64,000 bases of DNA from contig NZ_BAFV01000051.1 of NCBI RefSeq assembly GCF_000308515.1, positions 1-64,000 of the forward strand. Reading direction: 5' to 3'. Below the pieces are notes generated by a model. The model was not told where the DNA came from and ran no database searches. It saw nothing but the letters and a program-made list of their open reading frames with translations. Source of the stretch: Nocardia carnea NBRC 14403. Lineage in GTDB: Bacteria; Actinomycetota; Actinomycetes; Mycobacteriales; Mycobacteriaceae. Below, piece after piece: positions 9,070 through 17,358 of this stretch (positions are counted from its first letter, which is position 1; every line of letters begins with the position of its first letter). The translations under genes were made by a program, and so were the position numbers.

Positions 9070-9804
9070 ATGGGACGTGTAGACGGCAAAGTCGCCCTGA
9101 TCAGCGGGGGCGCACGGGGTATGGGCGCCGCTCATGCGAAGCTACTGGTGGCCGAGGGCGCGCAGGTGGTCATCGGCGATGTTCTGCACGAGGAGGGCAA
9201 GGCCCTGGCCGACGAGATCGGCCCCGCCGCCCGCTACGTCCCGCTCGACGTCACCGAACCCGACCAGTGGGATACCGCCGTCGCCACCGCCACCACCGAA
9301 TTCGGCAAGCTGGACGTACTGGTGAACAACGCGGGCATCGTCAACGGCGCACCGCTGCAGAAACTCTCACTGGAGAAGTTCCGCGCCGTCATCGACGTCA
9401 ACCTGGTCGGCACCTTCCTCGGGATGCGTGCCGCGGTCGAACCGATGATCACCGCCGGTGGCGGCTCGATCATCAACGTCTCCTCCATCGAAGGCCTGCG
9501 CGGCGCCCCCTTCGCACATGGCTACGTGGCCTCGAAATGGGGCGTACGCGGCCTCGCCAAATCGGCGGCCCTCGAATTGGCCCCGCACAACATCCGGGTC
9601 AACTCGGTACACCCCGGCCTGATCCGCACCCCGATGACCGAGGGCATCCCCGACGATCTGGTCACGATCCCGCTGGGCCGCCCGGCGGAATCGGCCGAGG
9701 TCGCCACATTCATTCTGTTCCTGGCCAGCGACGAATCGTCCTACGCCACCGGCAGTGAATTCGTGGTGGACGGCGGACTCGTCACCGGGGTGCCACACAA
9801 GTAG
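9070..9804 (+). CDS. SDR family oxidoreductase, 3alpha/20beta-hydroxysteroid dehydrogenase-like
   Basis: 244 aa from the ATG at 9070. It is a classical SDR: the cofactor motif GGARGMGAAHAKLL (residues ~13-26), NNAG (~90), catalytic Ser in INVSSIEG (~139), and YxxxK as YVASK (~153-157) followed by HPGLIRTPMTEG. The sequence is close to the FabG3-type 20-beta-hydroxysteroid dehydrogenases of mycobacteria. Steroid or other alcohol/ketone substrates are inferred from the family only. It ends in a hairpin at 9819-9854. Confidence 0.88.
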   Translation: MGRVDGKVALISGGARGMGAAHAKLLVAEGAQVVIGDVLHEEGKALADEIGPAARYVPLDVTEPDQWDTAVATATTEFGKLDVLVNNAGIVNGAPLQKLSLEKFRAVIDVNLVGTFLGMRAAVEPMITAGGGSIINVSSIEGLRGAPFAHGYVASKWGVRGLAKSAALELAPHNIRVNSVHPGLIRTPMTEGIPDDLVTIPLGRPAESAEVATFILFLASDESSYATGSEFVVDGGLVTGVPHK

Positions 9805-9818
9805 CCCGGGACGCCCCT

Positions 9819-9854
9819 CGGCCTGGGTGAGCATCCCGTCGCTCACCCAGGCCG
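9819..9854 (+). terminator. Strong hairpin after the SDR gene
   Basis: 14-bp perfect arms (9819-9832, starting CGGCCTGGG, and 9841-9854) enclose the 8-nt loop ATCCCGTC. It lies 14 bp past the SDR stop and lacks an obvious U-tract. It overlaps the start of the LysR-like remnant, whose codons form the second arm. Confidence 0.6.
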
Positions 9855-9958
9855 CACAGCGGTTGGGTGTTCCGCAGGCCTCGCTCAGCCGGCGCTCGAA
9901 AGCGGTCGAGCGTTCGATCGGTGTGCCGCCGGCCGACAGGAAAGTTCGGCTCGGACCA
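9824..9958 (+). pseudogene. Remnant of a LysR-type regulator helix-turn-helix
   Basis: In one plus frame the translation reads LTQAAQRLGVPQASLSRR, then ~10 residues later ERSIGVPPADR, and then loses similarity. This matches the DNA-binding domain of LysR regulators: LTxAAxxLGVPQxxLSRR, the recognition helix, ERxLGVPLFxR. There is no complete N-terminal start context and no effector domain follows; the next complete gene is the minus-strand TetR at 10093. A decayed LysR gene is the best reading. Confidence 0.65.
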
Positions 9959-10092
9959 CGCACATGTGAAGTCCCTCGCTCGCCGAGCACGGCATCCAGC
10001 GGCGCCAGGCACTGGTGCACGACCACAGCCAGGACCCGGGCCGACCAGCCGAACCCGAGTGTTGCGATCGACCGTCGACCGCCCGGTGGCAC

Positions 10093-10725
10093 TCAGCGAC
10101 CGAAAGCCGCAAGGAAGGTCGCCGTCGCCGCTACGGCGACGGCGTCCACTTCTGTTTCGGGCAGTGGTTCGACGCCGAACTGGTACCGCACCGGGAGCGC
10201 ACCGGTGAGCAAGGCGGCCCACTGTGATGCCGCCAGGTCCGGATCGTCCAGCCGTAGCACGCCGGCCAGCGCGAGCCGGGCGAATCGGTCGGCCAGCGCG
10301 CGCAGAACCTGACCGGACACCTCGTCGACGATTTCGGTGAGGTCCGGGAATTGCCCGGCCTCGGCGCACACCAGGCGCCGCAGCGCGCGCGATTCGGGAC
10401 TGCAATAGCACCGGACCAGATCACCTCCGGCAGCGCGGAGAGTCGCCGCGATATCCGCACCGGGCTCGGCAATCCTGTCGACGACGGCCAGATTCGCCTG
10501 CCGCGCCGCTTCCGACAGCGCCCGCACCGCATGCCGGAATACCTGCTCCTTGTCACCGAAGTGGCTGTACACGGTCGCCTTGGCCACTCCGGCCTCGGCA
10601 GCGATCTGATCCATCCGGGTTTGGGTGTAGCCGGTGCGCGCGAAAACCGTGAACGCCGCGGCCAGGATCGCCTGCTGTTTGTCGACGCGGCCACGTGGCC
10701 GAGCGGGAATTCCGGCTGCTGTCAC
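10093..10725 (-). CDS. TetR/AcrR family transcriptional regulator
   Basis: 210 aa. The N-terminal TetR HTH reads MDQIAAEAGVAKATVYSHFGDKEQVF (residues ~38-63, given here in outline). The C-terminal part (CYCSPESRALRRLVCAEAGQFPDL) is of the AefR-like TetR_C type. It is divergent from the SDR-like gene at 10852 over a 126-bp spacer that contains a 20-bp near-perfect palindrome, so it probably represses itself and that gene. The ligand is unknown. Confidence 0.88.
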   Translation of the reverse strand: MTAAGIPARPRGRVDKQQAILAAAFTVFARTGYTQTRMDQIAAEAGVAKATVYSHFGDKEQVFRHAVRALSEAARQANLAVVDRIAEPGADIAATLRAAGGDLVRCYCSPESRALRRLVCAEAGQFPDLTEIVDEVSGQVLRALADRFARLALAGVLRLDDPDLAASQWAALLTGALPVRYQFGVEPLPETEVDAVAVAATATFLAAFGR

Positions 10726-10788
10726 GAGCAGATTCTAGACCCACGCGGCATGTTTTCCAGACCCACTGGTGCAGCTAGCCATAACCGA

Positions 10789-10808
10789 TCTAGACTCATG
10801 AGTCCAGA
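10789..10808. promoter_or_regulatory. TetR-type operator palindrome
   Basis: TCTAGACTCATGAGTCCAGA is a 20-bp inverted repeat with one mismatched pair and a perfect GACTCATGAGTC core. It lies between the divergent TetR and SDR-like genes. A CTAGACCCA half-site occurs at ~10734. The most likely ligand is the adjacent TetR protein. Confidence 0.65.
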
Positions 10809-10851
10809 AACAGAGTCGAGTCGGTAGTGTTTTCTCACCCAGGGAGCCTGT

Positions 10852-11694
10852 ATGAAGACCGTGGTAATCACCGGTGGAACGGATGGAATAGGCCGATCCC
10901 TCGCCCTCACCTATCTCGAACGCGGCGACAAGGTGGTGATCATCGGGCGGAGCACGGACAAAGCGCGCACGATCATCGACGCGGCGGCCCGGCTCGAGGC
11001 CACCGACCGCATCGAATTCCTCCCCGCCGACCTCGCGCTGGTGACCGAGAACCATCGCGTTCTCCAACGGTTGCGCACCGCTTACCCCGTCGTCGACACC
11101 CTCGTCCTCGGCGCCCGCTTCTACCGGTCCACCCGGAGCGTGACACCGGAAGGGTTCGAAGCATCCTTCGCACTGTTCTATCTGAGCCGCCACCTGCTGA
11201 CCTACGGACTGGCCGAAAGTTTGGGACGGGCGGCGGCTCCGGTAATCCTGGACCTGTCCGGCCCGGGGGGCGATCTCTCCCGAATCCACTGGGATGACCT
11301 GCAATTCGCGAAAGCCTACGATCCCGACGCGGTAATGCACCAGTGCGGCAAACTGAGCGATCTACTGGCTGTCGCCTTCACCGACGACCATCCACACAGC
11401 ACTATCCGCTATCTACTGCTGCACCCCGGACTCACCGCCACCGGCTTCACCGGCGAATACTCCGCCGCCGACCGGACCCTCGTCGACGATATGCGCCGGA
11501 GGGGCCAACCGGCCGAAGCCGCGGTCGCCCGCATCATGCGCCATCTGGACAACCCACCGAAGGTGCCGCTGTCGGCGTACATGCAGGACAACGCCGTCGA
11601 CACCGAGGGGGCGGCGTTCGACCTCGGGGCGGCCCGGCGACTGCGGGATCACACCCGGGAACTACTCACCACGGCCGGACCCACGAACAACTGA
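10852..11694 (+). CDS. SDR-like protein lacking the canonical catalytic residues
   Basis: 280 aa with an intact N-terminal cofactor motif (TGGTDGIGRSLAL, residues 8-20) and the overall SDR length. The usual NAG is LGA at 86-88, the catalytic Ser region reads LDLSGPGG, and the Tyr of YxxxK is His163 (HQCGK, 163-167). Related actinobacterial proteins with this divergent active site exist, so the protein may bind NAD(P) without classical SDR catalysis or use altered chemistry. It is preceded by a GGGAGC ribosome site and controlled from the palindromic spacer shared with the TetR gene. Confidence 0.82.
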   Translation: MKTVVITGGTDGIGRSLALTYLERGDKVVIIGRSTDKARTIIDAAARLEATDRIEFLPADLALVTENHRVLQRLRTAYPVVDTLVLGARFYRSTRSVTPEGFEASFALFYLSRHLLTYGLAESLGRAAAPVILDLSGPGGDLSRIHWDDLQFAKAYDPDAVMHQCGKLSDLLAVAFTDDHPHSTIRYLLLHPGLTATGFTGEYSAADRTLVDDMRRRGQPAEAAVARIMRHLDNPPKVPLSAYMQDNAVDTEGAAFDLGAARRLRDHTRELLTTAGPTNN

Positions 11695-11873
11695 GTGAAC
11701 ACGGGGGCTACCGGCCCATCCGGCGCCGCCCGTTCGGCGCCGGATTGCCGCGACGCAGGGCAGCGCGACTTCTCGGTGCGCTGCGGTACGCCGTGCCGGA
11801 TGCCGTTGGCGAGATGAATCCCGAGGGCGAAATCCCGGAACGCACGTGTCACCGTCTGCACTGCTCGTCTCAT
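11649..11873 (-). CDS. Possible short or truncated gene divergent from the second TetR
   Basis: The ATG at 11873 has a strong GGAGG six bases upstream (11878-11882) and begins MRRAVQTVTRAFRDFALGIH, which looks like real coding sequence for ~35 residues. It then becomes Arg/Ser/Pro-rich and ends at 11649, overlapping the 3' end of the plus-strand SDR-like gene. The operator pair upstream of the TetR gene also covers its promoter. It may be the N-terminus of a gene truncated by deletion. No family is recognised. Confidence 0.3.
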   Translation of the reverse strand: MRRAVQTVTRAFRDFALGIHLANGIRHGVPQRTEKSRCPASRQSGAERAAPDGPVAPVFTQLFVGPAVVSSSRV

Positions 11874-11885
11874 AACTACCTCCAC

Positions 11886-11901
11886 TACACAGGTCTGTGA
11901 A
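11886..11901. promoter_or_regulatory. Operator copy 1 for the TetR gene at 11957
   Basis: TACACAG GT CTGTGAA is an inverted repeat with one mismatch and a 2-bp spacer. It is the same motif as copy 2 and lies 39 bp upstream of it, inside the spacer with the divergent short frame. Confidence 0.6.
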
Positions 11902-11924
11902 GTTGCTGCTACCGATAGACTAGG

Positions 11925-11940
11925 TTCACAGACCTGTGAA
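11925..11940. promoter_or_regulatory. Operator copy 2 for the TetR gene at 11957
   Basis: TTCACAG AC CTGTGAA has perfect 7-bp arms. It lies 16 bp before the ATG, where it would block transcription start or early elongation. Together with copy 1 it forms a paired site typical of TetR autorepression. Confidence 0.65.
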
Positions 11941-11956
11941 TGCAAGGGATCCGGAT

Positions 11957-12547
11957 ATGTCCACACCCGCGCACAACGCGAATACGACCCTGACACCGGC
12001 GGCGCAACGGATACTCGATACGGCCGCCGAACTCTTCTACACACGCGGTATCCACGCGGTCGGGGTCGACACCATCGCCGCCGAATCAGGCGTCACCAAA
12101 CGAACCCTCTACGACCGCTTCGGCTCGAAGGACGGCCTGCTGGTCACCTACCTCGAACAGCGCGACCGCCGCTGGCGCACCTTGATCGAGACCCGCCTCG
12201 CCGACCGCACCGACCCCGTCGAACGCATCCTGACACCGTTCGACGTCATGCCCGAATGGCTCCCCGACAACAGCCGGGGCTGCAGTTTCATCAATGCCTT
12301 CGCCGAACTTCCCGAACCCGACCATCCGGGCCGGCAGGTGATCGTCGCCGAGAAGACATGGCTGTACGAACTGTTCGATCAGCTACTCGCCGAAGCCGGG
12401 GCCGCCGACCACGAAACCGTCGCGGTGCAGCTACTGAGCCTGCACGAGGGCGCAATCATCAGCTATTCCATCACCGAGCGGCGCGATGCCGCCGCGGCCG
12501 TGCGCACAGCCGCGGTGCAGTTGATACGCGCCGCAACCACCCGGTGA
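11957..12547 (+). CDS. TetR/AcrR family transcriptional regulator
   Basis: 196 aa from the ATG at 11957. The HTH (VDTIAAESGVTKRTLYDRFG, residues ~38-57) is of the common AcrR type. The C-terminal half contains DNSRGCSFINAFAELPEPDHP, typical of regulators in the TetR_C_16/YxaF-like group. Two copies of an ACAG-N2-CTGTGAA palindrome lie just upstream, indicating autoregulation. The regulated partner is unclear: only a short divergent frame is present. Confidence 0.87.
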   Translation: MSTPAHNANTTLTPAAQRILDTAAELFYTRGIHAVGVDTIAAESGVTKRTLYDRFGSKDGLLVTYLEQRDRRWRTLIETRLADRTDPVERILTPFDVMPEWLPDNSRGCSFINAFAELPEPDHPGRQVIVAEKTWLYELFDQLLAEAGAADHETVAVQLLSLHEGAIISYSITERRDAAAAVRTAAVQLIRAATTR

Positions 12548-12660
12548 GACGTATCGAATTCGACGGCGCGAGCACCACCGGACGTTCCCGGCAATACGAG
12601 GTCCGGACGGCAGGACGAAACAGAGGTCGCCTCCGGTCGGAGTCACCCCCGGCCGGAGTT

Positions 12661-12683
12661 GGTGGGCAGTAGTATCGCCCACC
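12661..12683 (+). terminator. Hairpin between convergent TetR and proS genes
   Basis: GGTGGGC and GCCCACC (7-bp perfect arms, 9-nt loop) lie between the plus-strand TetR stop and the minus-strand proS stop. It could stop transcription from either side. No U-tract follows. Confidence 0.4.
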
Positions 12684-12822
12684 CCGACCACCCCTGACAC
12701 AGGGAGAAGACAGGCTCCCATCACACTGGGCGGGACCACACACGACGGCCCTACCCATGGCGAGGCGAGCGGACAGGTGAATTCCTGCCACCCCGCAACG
12801 AACGCCCCGGCGCGATCCGGGG

Positions 12823-14580
12823 TCAGCTCCGAATGCGCTCCAGTACCGCCGACACCGCGGAATCCGCCGGGATATCGAGGGTTTCACCGGTGAACCGGTC
12901 GCGCAGTTCGACCTTGCCTTCGGCCCAGCCTCGGCCGATCACCAGGACATAGGGCATACCGAGCAGTTCGGCGTCCTTGAACTTCACACCGGGTGAAGCG
13001 GTGCGATCGTCGAAGAGAACGTCCACCCCCTGGGTGTTCAGTTCGGCCACAACCTGTTCGGCGCCCGCACGGGCGGCATCGTCCTTGTTCGCGATCACCA
13101 CGTGTACGTCGTAGGGCGCAACCTCGCTCGGCCAGCGCAGCCCCTTGTCGTCGTGCTGCTGTTCGGCGATAACCGCCACCAGCCGGGAGACCCCGACACC
13201 GTAGGAGCCCATGACGAGCCGCACCGGTTTGCCGTTCTCGCCGAGGACGTCGACCTCGAAGGCGTCAGTGTATTTGTAGCCGAGCTGGAAGATATGGCCT
13301 ATCTCGATACCGCGGGCGGCGACCAGGGTGCCGCGGCCGTCGGGTGAGGGGTCGCCGTCGCGTACTTGCGCGGCCTCGATGGTGCCGTCGGGCGTGAAGT
13401 CACGACCGGCGACCAGGCCGACCACATGCTTGCCGGGGGCATCCGCACCGGTGATCCAGGACGTTCCGGTGACCACCCGCGGATCGACCAGGTAGCGGAT
13501 ACCGTTGGCCTGCAGCCCCTTCGGGCCGATATACCCCTTGACCAGGAACGGGTTGGCGGCGAAATCGGCGTCGGTGAGCAGTTCCACCTCAGCGGGTTCC
13601 ACCGAGGCGCCGAGCCGTTTGTCGTCGACCTCACGGTCACCCGGGACACCGATGCCGACGATCTCGGTTTTGCCGTCCGGATGCCGCAGTTTCACCATCA
13701 CGTTCTTGAGGGTGTCGGCGGCCGTGACCGGCCGGCCGAGGCGCTCACCGATACCGGCCGCGTTGGCCCAGTCGACGAGGGTGGCGATGGTGGGGGTGTC
13801 CGGGGTGTCGTGCACGACCGCCTCCGGTTGCCCCTCGAGCGACAGCGGCTCGGGCGCGGGGGTGACCACGGCCTCCACGTTCGCGGCGTAACCCGATTCG
13901 CGGCAGACAACGTAGGTGTCCTCGCCGACGGGGCTGTCGGCGAGGAATTCTTCGGACGCGCTTCCGCCCATCGCGCCCGAGGTCGCGGCGACGATCACGT
14001 ACTCGACCCCGAGGCGTTCGAAGATCCGCTGGTAGGCCTCGCGGTGCGCGTTGTAGCTCGCCTTCAGGCCGGCCTCGTCGAGGTCGAAGGAGTAGGAGTC
14101 CTTCATGATGAATTCGCGACCGCGCAAAATGCCGGCGCGGGGACGTTCCTCGTCGCGGTATTTGGCCTGGATCTGGTACAGAGTGACGGGCAGATCCTTG
14201 TAGGAGTTGTACTCACCCTTCACGGTGAGCGTGAACAGTTCCTCGTGGGTGGGGCCGAGTAGGTAGTCGGCGCCCTTGCGGTCCTGCAGCCGGAACAGGC
14301 TGTCCCCGTATTCGGTCCAGCGGTTGGTGGCCTCATAGGGATCACGCGGCAGCAACGCAGGTAGTGAGATCTCCTGCCCGCCGATAGCGTTCATCTCCTC
14401 GCGCACCACCTCCTCGACCTTGTGCAGTACCCGCAGGCCCAGCGGCAGCCACGAGTACACACCCGGCGCGACCCGGCGCACATAGCCGGCGCGCACCAGC
14501 AGCTTGTGGCTGGGCACCTCGGCGTCGGCGGGGTTGTCGCGCAACGTACGAAGGAAGAGTCGGGAGAGGCGGGTGATCAC
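12823..14580 (-). CDS. proS: Prolyl-tRNA synthetase, bacterial type with editing domain
   Basis: 585 aa from a GTG start. The class II motifs are visible: motif 1 region GVYSWLPLGLRVLHKV, motif 2 YRDEERPRAGILRGREFIMKDSYSF, and motif 3 GSYGVGVSRLVAV. The inserted editing (INS) domain occupies ~220-390, including NVMVKLRHPDG. The C-terminal anticodon-binding domain carries DDRTASPGVKFKDAELLG. It charges tRNA-Pro and clears mischarged alanine. It lies alone, convergent with the TetR gene, in the same relative position as in mycobacteria. Confidence 0.97.
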   Translation of the reverse strand: MITRLSRLFLRTLRDNPADAEVPSHKLLVRAGYVRRVAPGVYSWLPLGLRVLHKVEEVVREEMNAIGGQEISLPALLPRDPYEATNRWTEYGDSLFRLQDRKGADYLLGPTHEELFTLTVKGEYNSYKDLPVTLYQIQAKYRDEERPRAGILRGREFIMKDSYSFDLDEAGLKASYNAHREAYQRIFERLGVEYVIVAATSGAMGGSASEEFLADSPVGEDTYVVCRESGYAANVEAVVTPAPEPLSLEGQPEAVVHDTPDTPTIATLVDWANAAGIGERLGRPVTAADTLKNVMVKLRHPDGKTEIVGIGVPGDREVDDKRLGASVEPAEVELLTDADFAANPFLVKGYIGPKGLQANGIRYLVDPRVVTGTSWITGADAPGKHVVGLVAGRDFTPDGTIEAAQVRDGDPSPDGRGTLVAARGIEIGHIFQLGYKYTDAFEVDVLGENGKPVRLVMGSYGVGVSRLVAVIAEQQHDDKGLRWPSEVAPYDVHVVIANKDDAARAGAEQVVAELNTQGVDVLFDDRTASPGVKFKDAELLGMPYVLVIGRGWAEGKVELRDRFTGETLDIPADSAVSAVLERIRS

Positions 14581-14696
14581 GGTTGCTCAGCGTAGACCCT
14601 GTCCGATCCCGGCCGACACCCTATTCCCTGCTGCCCGGCCGGGGGGCGCGCCCGGGCGGGTCCGCGCCGGTCGTGACAGGTTTCCGAACCACTCGA

Positions 14697-14775
14697 ACCC
14701 GCACGGCAAATAACATTTGAAACACTTTTGAATAACTTTGTGATATACATATTTTGAACTTTTCTTTGCAGCTTC
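14697..14775 (+). promoter_or_regulatory. AT-rich leader/promoter region of the amino-acid ABC operon
   Basis: This ~75-bp tract is much richer in A+T than the rest of the window. It carries three TTTGAA/TTTTGAA repeats (ACATTTGAAACACTTTTGAA, then TATTTTGAAC) followed by ~160 bp to the lipoprotein start. It lies in the 355-bp gap between divergent proS and the ABC operon, so a promoter with repeated regulator or UP-like sites is likely. The regulator is unknown. Confidence 0.45.
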
Positions 14776-14935
14776 ATTGCGGCGCCGAGAGTCGGAACCG
14801 GACGCCGCTAGGGTTCGTTCCACCGGGATTTCGGTGAAATGTCCCGCACAAACTGAAAATGGTCGCTGACCTGTATGCCCCGCATATCGATAACCGGAGA
14901 GCCTGCGTCAGCGCCCCGTGGAAAGGTCGGCCGTG

Positions 14936-15820
14936 ATGGGAACCAAGAAATCAAGGGCGCGCGCAATCGCACTCGTCGCGGGTGCGGTGCTGACGGCGGC
15001 AACGCTGTCGGGGTGCACCAAGACCGAGACGACGGCCGGTGGTGACCTGCTGCAGTCGTTGAAGGACAAGGGCGCTGTCACAGTCGGGTTCGCCGGCGAG
15101 GCACCGTATTCGTTCGAGGAGAACGGGCAGCTCACCGGGGCGACGGTGGCCCTGCACCGCGAGATCTTCCGCAATCTCGGAATCGAGACGGTCGAGGGCG
15201 TGCAAACCGATTTCGGCGCCCTGATCCCGGGGTTGCAGGCGCAGCGTTTCGATGCGGTGAGCGCGGGGATGTCGATCCTGCCCGAGCGGTGCGAACAGGC
15301 CGCGTTCAGTGAGCCCGAGTTCATGTACACCACGGCGTTGATGGTGAAGCAGGGCAATCCGCTCGGACTCACCGATATGCAGTCGGTCAAGGACAAGGGC
15401 GCCAAGATGACGGTGATGACGGGCGCCATCGAATCCGATTACGCCACCTCGCTGGGTATCGACGCCACTCAGGTCGGGAGCCCGCAGGACGGTATGGACG
15501 CGGTGACCTCGGGCCGCTCGGATGTTTTCGCGCTCACCGCGATCTCGCTGAACTGGCTGGCCGACCACAACCCGGACGCACCGGTGGAGGTCACCGAATC
15601 GTTCGTCGCCGAAATCGACGGGAAACCGCAGGTCGGTGCGGGCGGTACGGTCTTCCGTACCGATAACGAGGAGCTGCTCGACGCTTACAACGCGGAGTTG
15701 CGCAAGATCACCTCGGACAAGGACAAGTACCTGTCGATCGTCGGCGAATTCGGTTTCACCGAAGCCGAACTGCCCGATCCCGAGCTGACCACCGCCAAGC
15801 TGTGCGCGGGCGATATCTGA
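14936..15820 (+). CDS. Polar amino-acid ABC transporter, substrate-binding lipoprotein
   Basis: 294 aa from the ATG at 14936. It has a basic N-terminus, a hydrophobic segment and the lipobox LSGC (Cys ~26). The mature protein is an SBP_bac_3 type binding protein (VTVGFAGEAPYSFEENGQLTG, IPGLQAQRFDAVSAGMSI). It probably captures a polar or ectoine-type solute outside the membrane and delivers it to the two permeases encoded next. The ligand cannot be named from sequence alone. It is the first gene of a four-gene operon. Confidence 0.92.
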   Translation: MGTKKSRARAIALVAGAVLTAATLSGCTKTETTAGGDLLQSLKDKGAVTVGFAGEAPYSFEENGQLTGATVALHREIFRNLGIETVEGVQTDFGALIPGLQAQRFDAVSAGMSILPERCEQAAFSEPEFMYTTALMVKQGNPLGLTDMQSVKDKGAKMTVMTGAIESDYATSLGIDATQVGSPQDGMDAVTSGRSDVFALTAISLNWLADHNPDAPVEVTESFVAEIDGKPQVGAGGTVFRTDNEELLDAYNAELRKITSDKDKYLSIVGEFGFTEAELPDPELTTAKLCAGDI

Positions 15821-15893
15821 TCGTGCCGGTCGACAACTACACACCGGCACCTCTCCGCTCCGGCCCGCCGGGCCCGGAAGGGAGAGGTGGCCG

Positions 15894-16646
15894 GTGAACA
15901 ATCTCGACGCCTTCACCGATGCGCTGCCGCGTATCGGTGAAGGCATACTCATCACCCTCCAACTGACGGTCGGCGGGGCGGCGCTGGCCTTCGTCCTGGC
16001 CCTCACGCTGGGAACGACGGCCCGGGCACGCAGCATTCTGGTGCGCGGCCCCGCCCGGATCTCGATCGAGTTCTTCCGCGGCACCTCACTGCTGGTGCAG
16101 CTGTTCTGGTTCTACTATGTGCTGCCGCTGCTGGGATATCAGCTCGATCCCGTGTTCTGCGGAATCCTCGCGCTGGGCCTGAATTACGGCGCCTACGGCG
16201 CGGAAGTCGTTCGGGGCGCATTGAACTCGGTGCCGAAAGCGCAGGTCGAGGCCTCGGTCGCGCTGGGATTCAGCCCGTGGCTGCGGCTACGCCGGGTATT
16301 GTTCCCGCAGGCGTGGGCGCTGATGATCCCGCCGCTGGCCAACCTGCTGGTGCATCTGCTGAAAGGCACTGCGGTCGCCTCCTACATCACCCTGCAGGAT
16401 CTGACCTTCGAGATCGAGAAACTGCGGGACAGCACCGGCGACACCCTGTTCGCCTACGGTATCGGCCTGCTGATCTACTTCGTGATCGCCTATCTGCTCA
16501 GCCTGGGGATGAACCTGCTGGAAGCGCGGGCCAAACACACACTCGGCCGCGGGCCTTCCCTGCGTGATGTGCTGCGCCTTGCGCCCGACACTTCACTGGA
16601 CTCGGTCTCCGGCACCGCGCCGGCCCGGAAGAAGGTGACGCCGTGA
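15894..16646 (+). CDS. Amino-acid ABC transporter permease (first)
   Basis: 250 aa of the HisM/GlnP type: several membrane helices, the signature FFRGTSLLVQLFWFYYVLP and the EAA loop EASVALGFSPWLRLRRVLFPQAW contacting the ATPase. It follows the binding-protein gene by 73 bp and has a good GGGAG ribosome site. The C-terminal ~35 residues are a polar tail. It is paired with the second permease to form a heterodimeric channel. Confidence 0.92.
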   Translation: MNNLDAFTDALPRIGEGILITLQLTVGGAALAFVLALTLGTTARARSILVRGPARISIEFFRGTSLLVQLFWFYYVLPLLGYQLDPVFCGILALGLNYGAYGAEVVRGALNSVPKAQVEASVALGFSPWLRLRRVLFPQAWALMIPPLANLLVHLLKGTAVASYITLQDLTFEIEKLRDSTGDTLFAYGIGLLIYFVIAYLLSLGMNLLEARAKHTLGRGPSLRDVLRLAPDTSLDSVSGTAPARKKVTP

Positions 16647-16710
16647 TGCGCTACCTCCGCCGGCACTCCGGCCTCCGCGGACTGCCTGTATCCGCCGGGA
16701 AGGAGGCGCT

Positions 16711-17358
16711 ATGACCGTCGACTGGAGCTGGGAACGCGCCGCCGACGCACTCCCCGTACTGTGGGACGGGTTCAAGATCACCCTGCTGGCGACGGTGCTC
16801 GGGTTCGTGATCGCCGCGGCACTCGGGCTGATGATTGCGATCACCCGGCGTTCACTCCCCCGCTGGATCGCATGGCCGGTGCACGCGCTGAGCGAGTTCA
16901 TCCGGTTCACCCCGCTGGTGGTGCAGCTGCTGTTCGCCTACACGCTGCTCCCGCAGTTCTCGGCCCTGCAGATCGGGATCGTGGTGCTCGGTATCCATTA
17001 CGCCGGATATCTGGCGGAGGTGTACCGGGCGGGAATCGAATCGGTTCCGCCGGGCCAGTGGGAGGCGGCGCGGGCGCTGTCGCTGCCACCGGTGCGCACC
17101 TGGCGGGCCGTGATCCTGCCGCAGGCCATCCGGGCCAGTGTGCCCGCCCTCGGCACCAACGCGGTGTCGATGTTCAAGGACACCCCGTTCCTGTTCGCCA
17201 TCACCGTCGTCGAACTGGTGACGGCCGCACAGCAGTTCGGGGCCCGTCACTACGCATATCTCGAGGCGATGACCCTGGCCGGCGTGTTCTTCCTGGTGGC
17301 CAGTTACCCGACCTCGGTGCTGATCAGACGACTGGAGAAGCGACTTGCCTACTACTGA
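16711..17358 (+). CDS. Amino-acid ABC transporter permease (second)
   Basis: 215 aa. It has the same fold as the first permease: SEFIRFTPLVVQLLFAYTLLP and the EAA loop EAARALSLPPVRTWRAVILPQA. A GGAGG site lies just before the ATG, and the stop overlaps the ATPase gene by 14 nt, so the two are probably translated together. Confidence 0.92.
   Translation: MTVDWSWERAADALPVLWDGFKITLLATVLGFVIAAALGLMIAITRRSLPRWIAWPVHALSEFIRFTPLVVQLLFAYTLLPQFSALQIGIVVLGIHYAGYLAEVYRAGIESVPPGQWEAARALSLPPVRTWRAVILPQAIRASVPALGTNAVSMFKDTPFLFAITVVELVTAAQQFGARHYAYLEAMTLAGVFFLVASYPTSVLIRRLEKRLAYY

Noticed and set aside
12661..12800. Minus-strand sequence resembling a cobalamin riboswitch (GGTCCCGCCCAGTGTGATG)
   Set aside because: Only part of the B12-box-like core is present with an extra base; there is no AdoCbl-box order upstream and no minus-strand gene downstream. 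A covariance search (RF00174) would settle it.
14587..14823. 78-aa minus-strand frame in the AT-rich spacer after proS
   Set aside because: No ribosome site and it overlaps the likely promoter region of the ABC operon.
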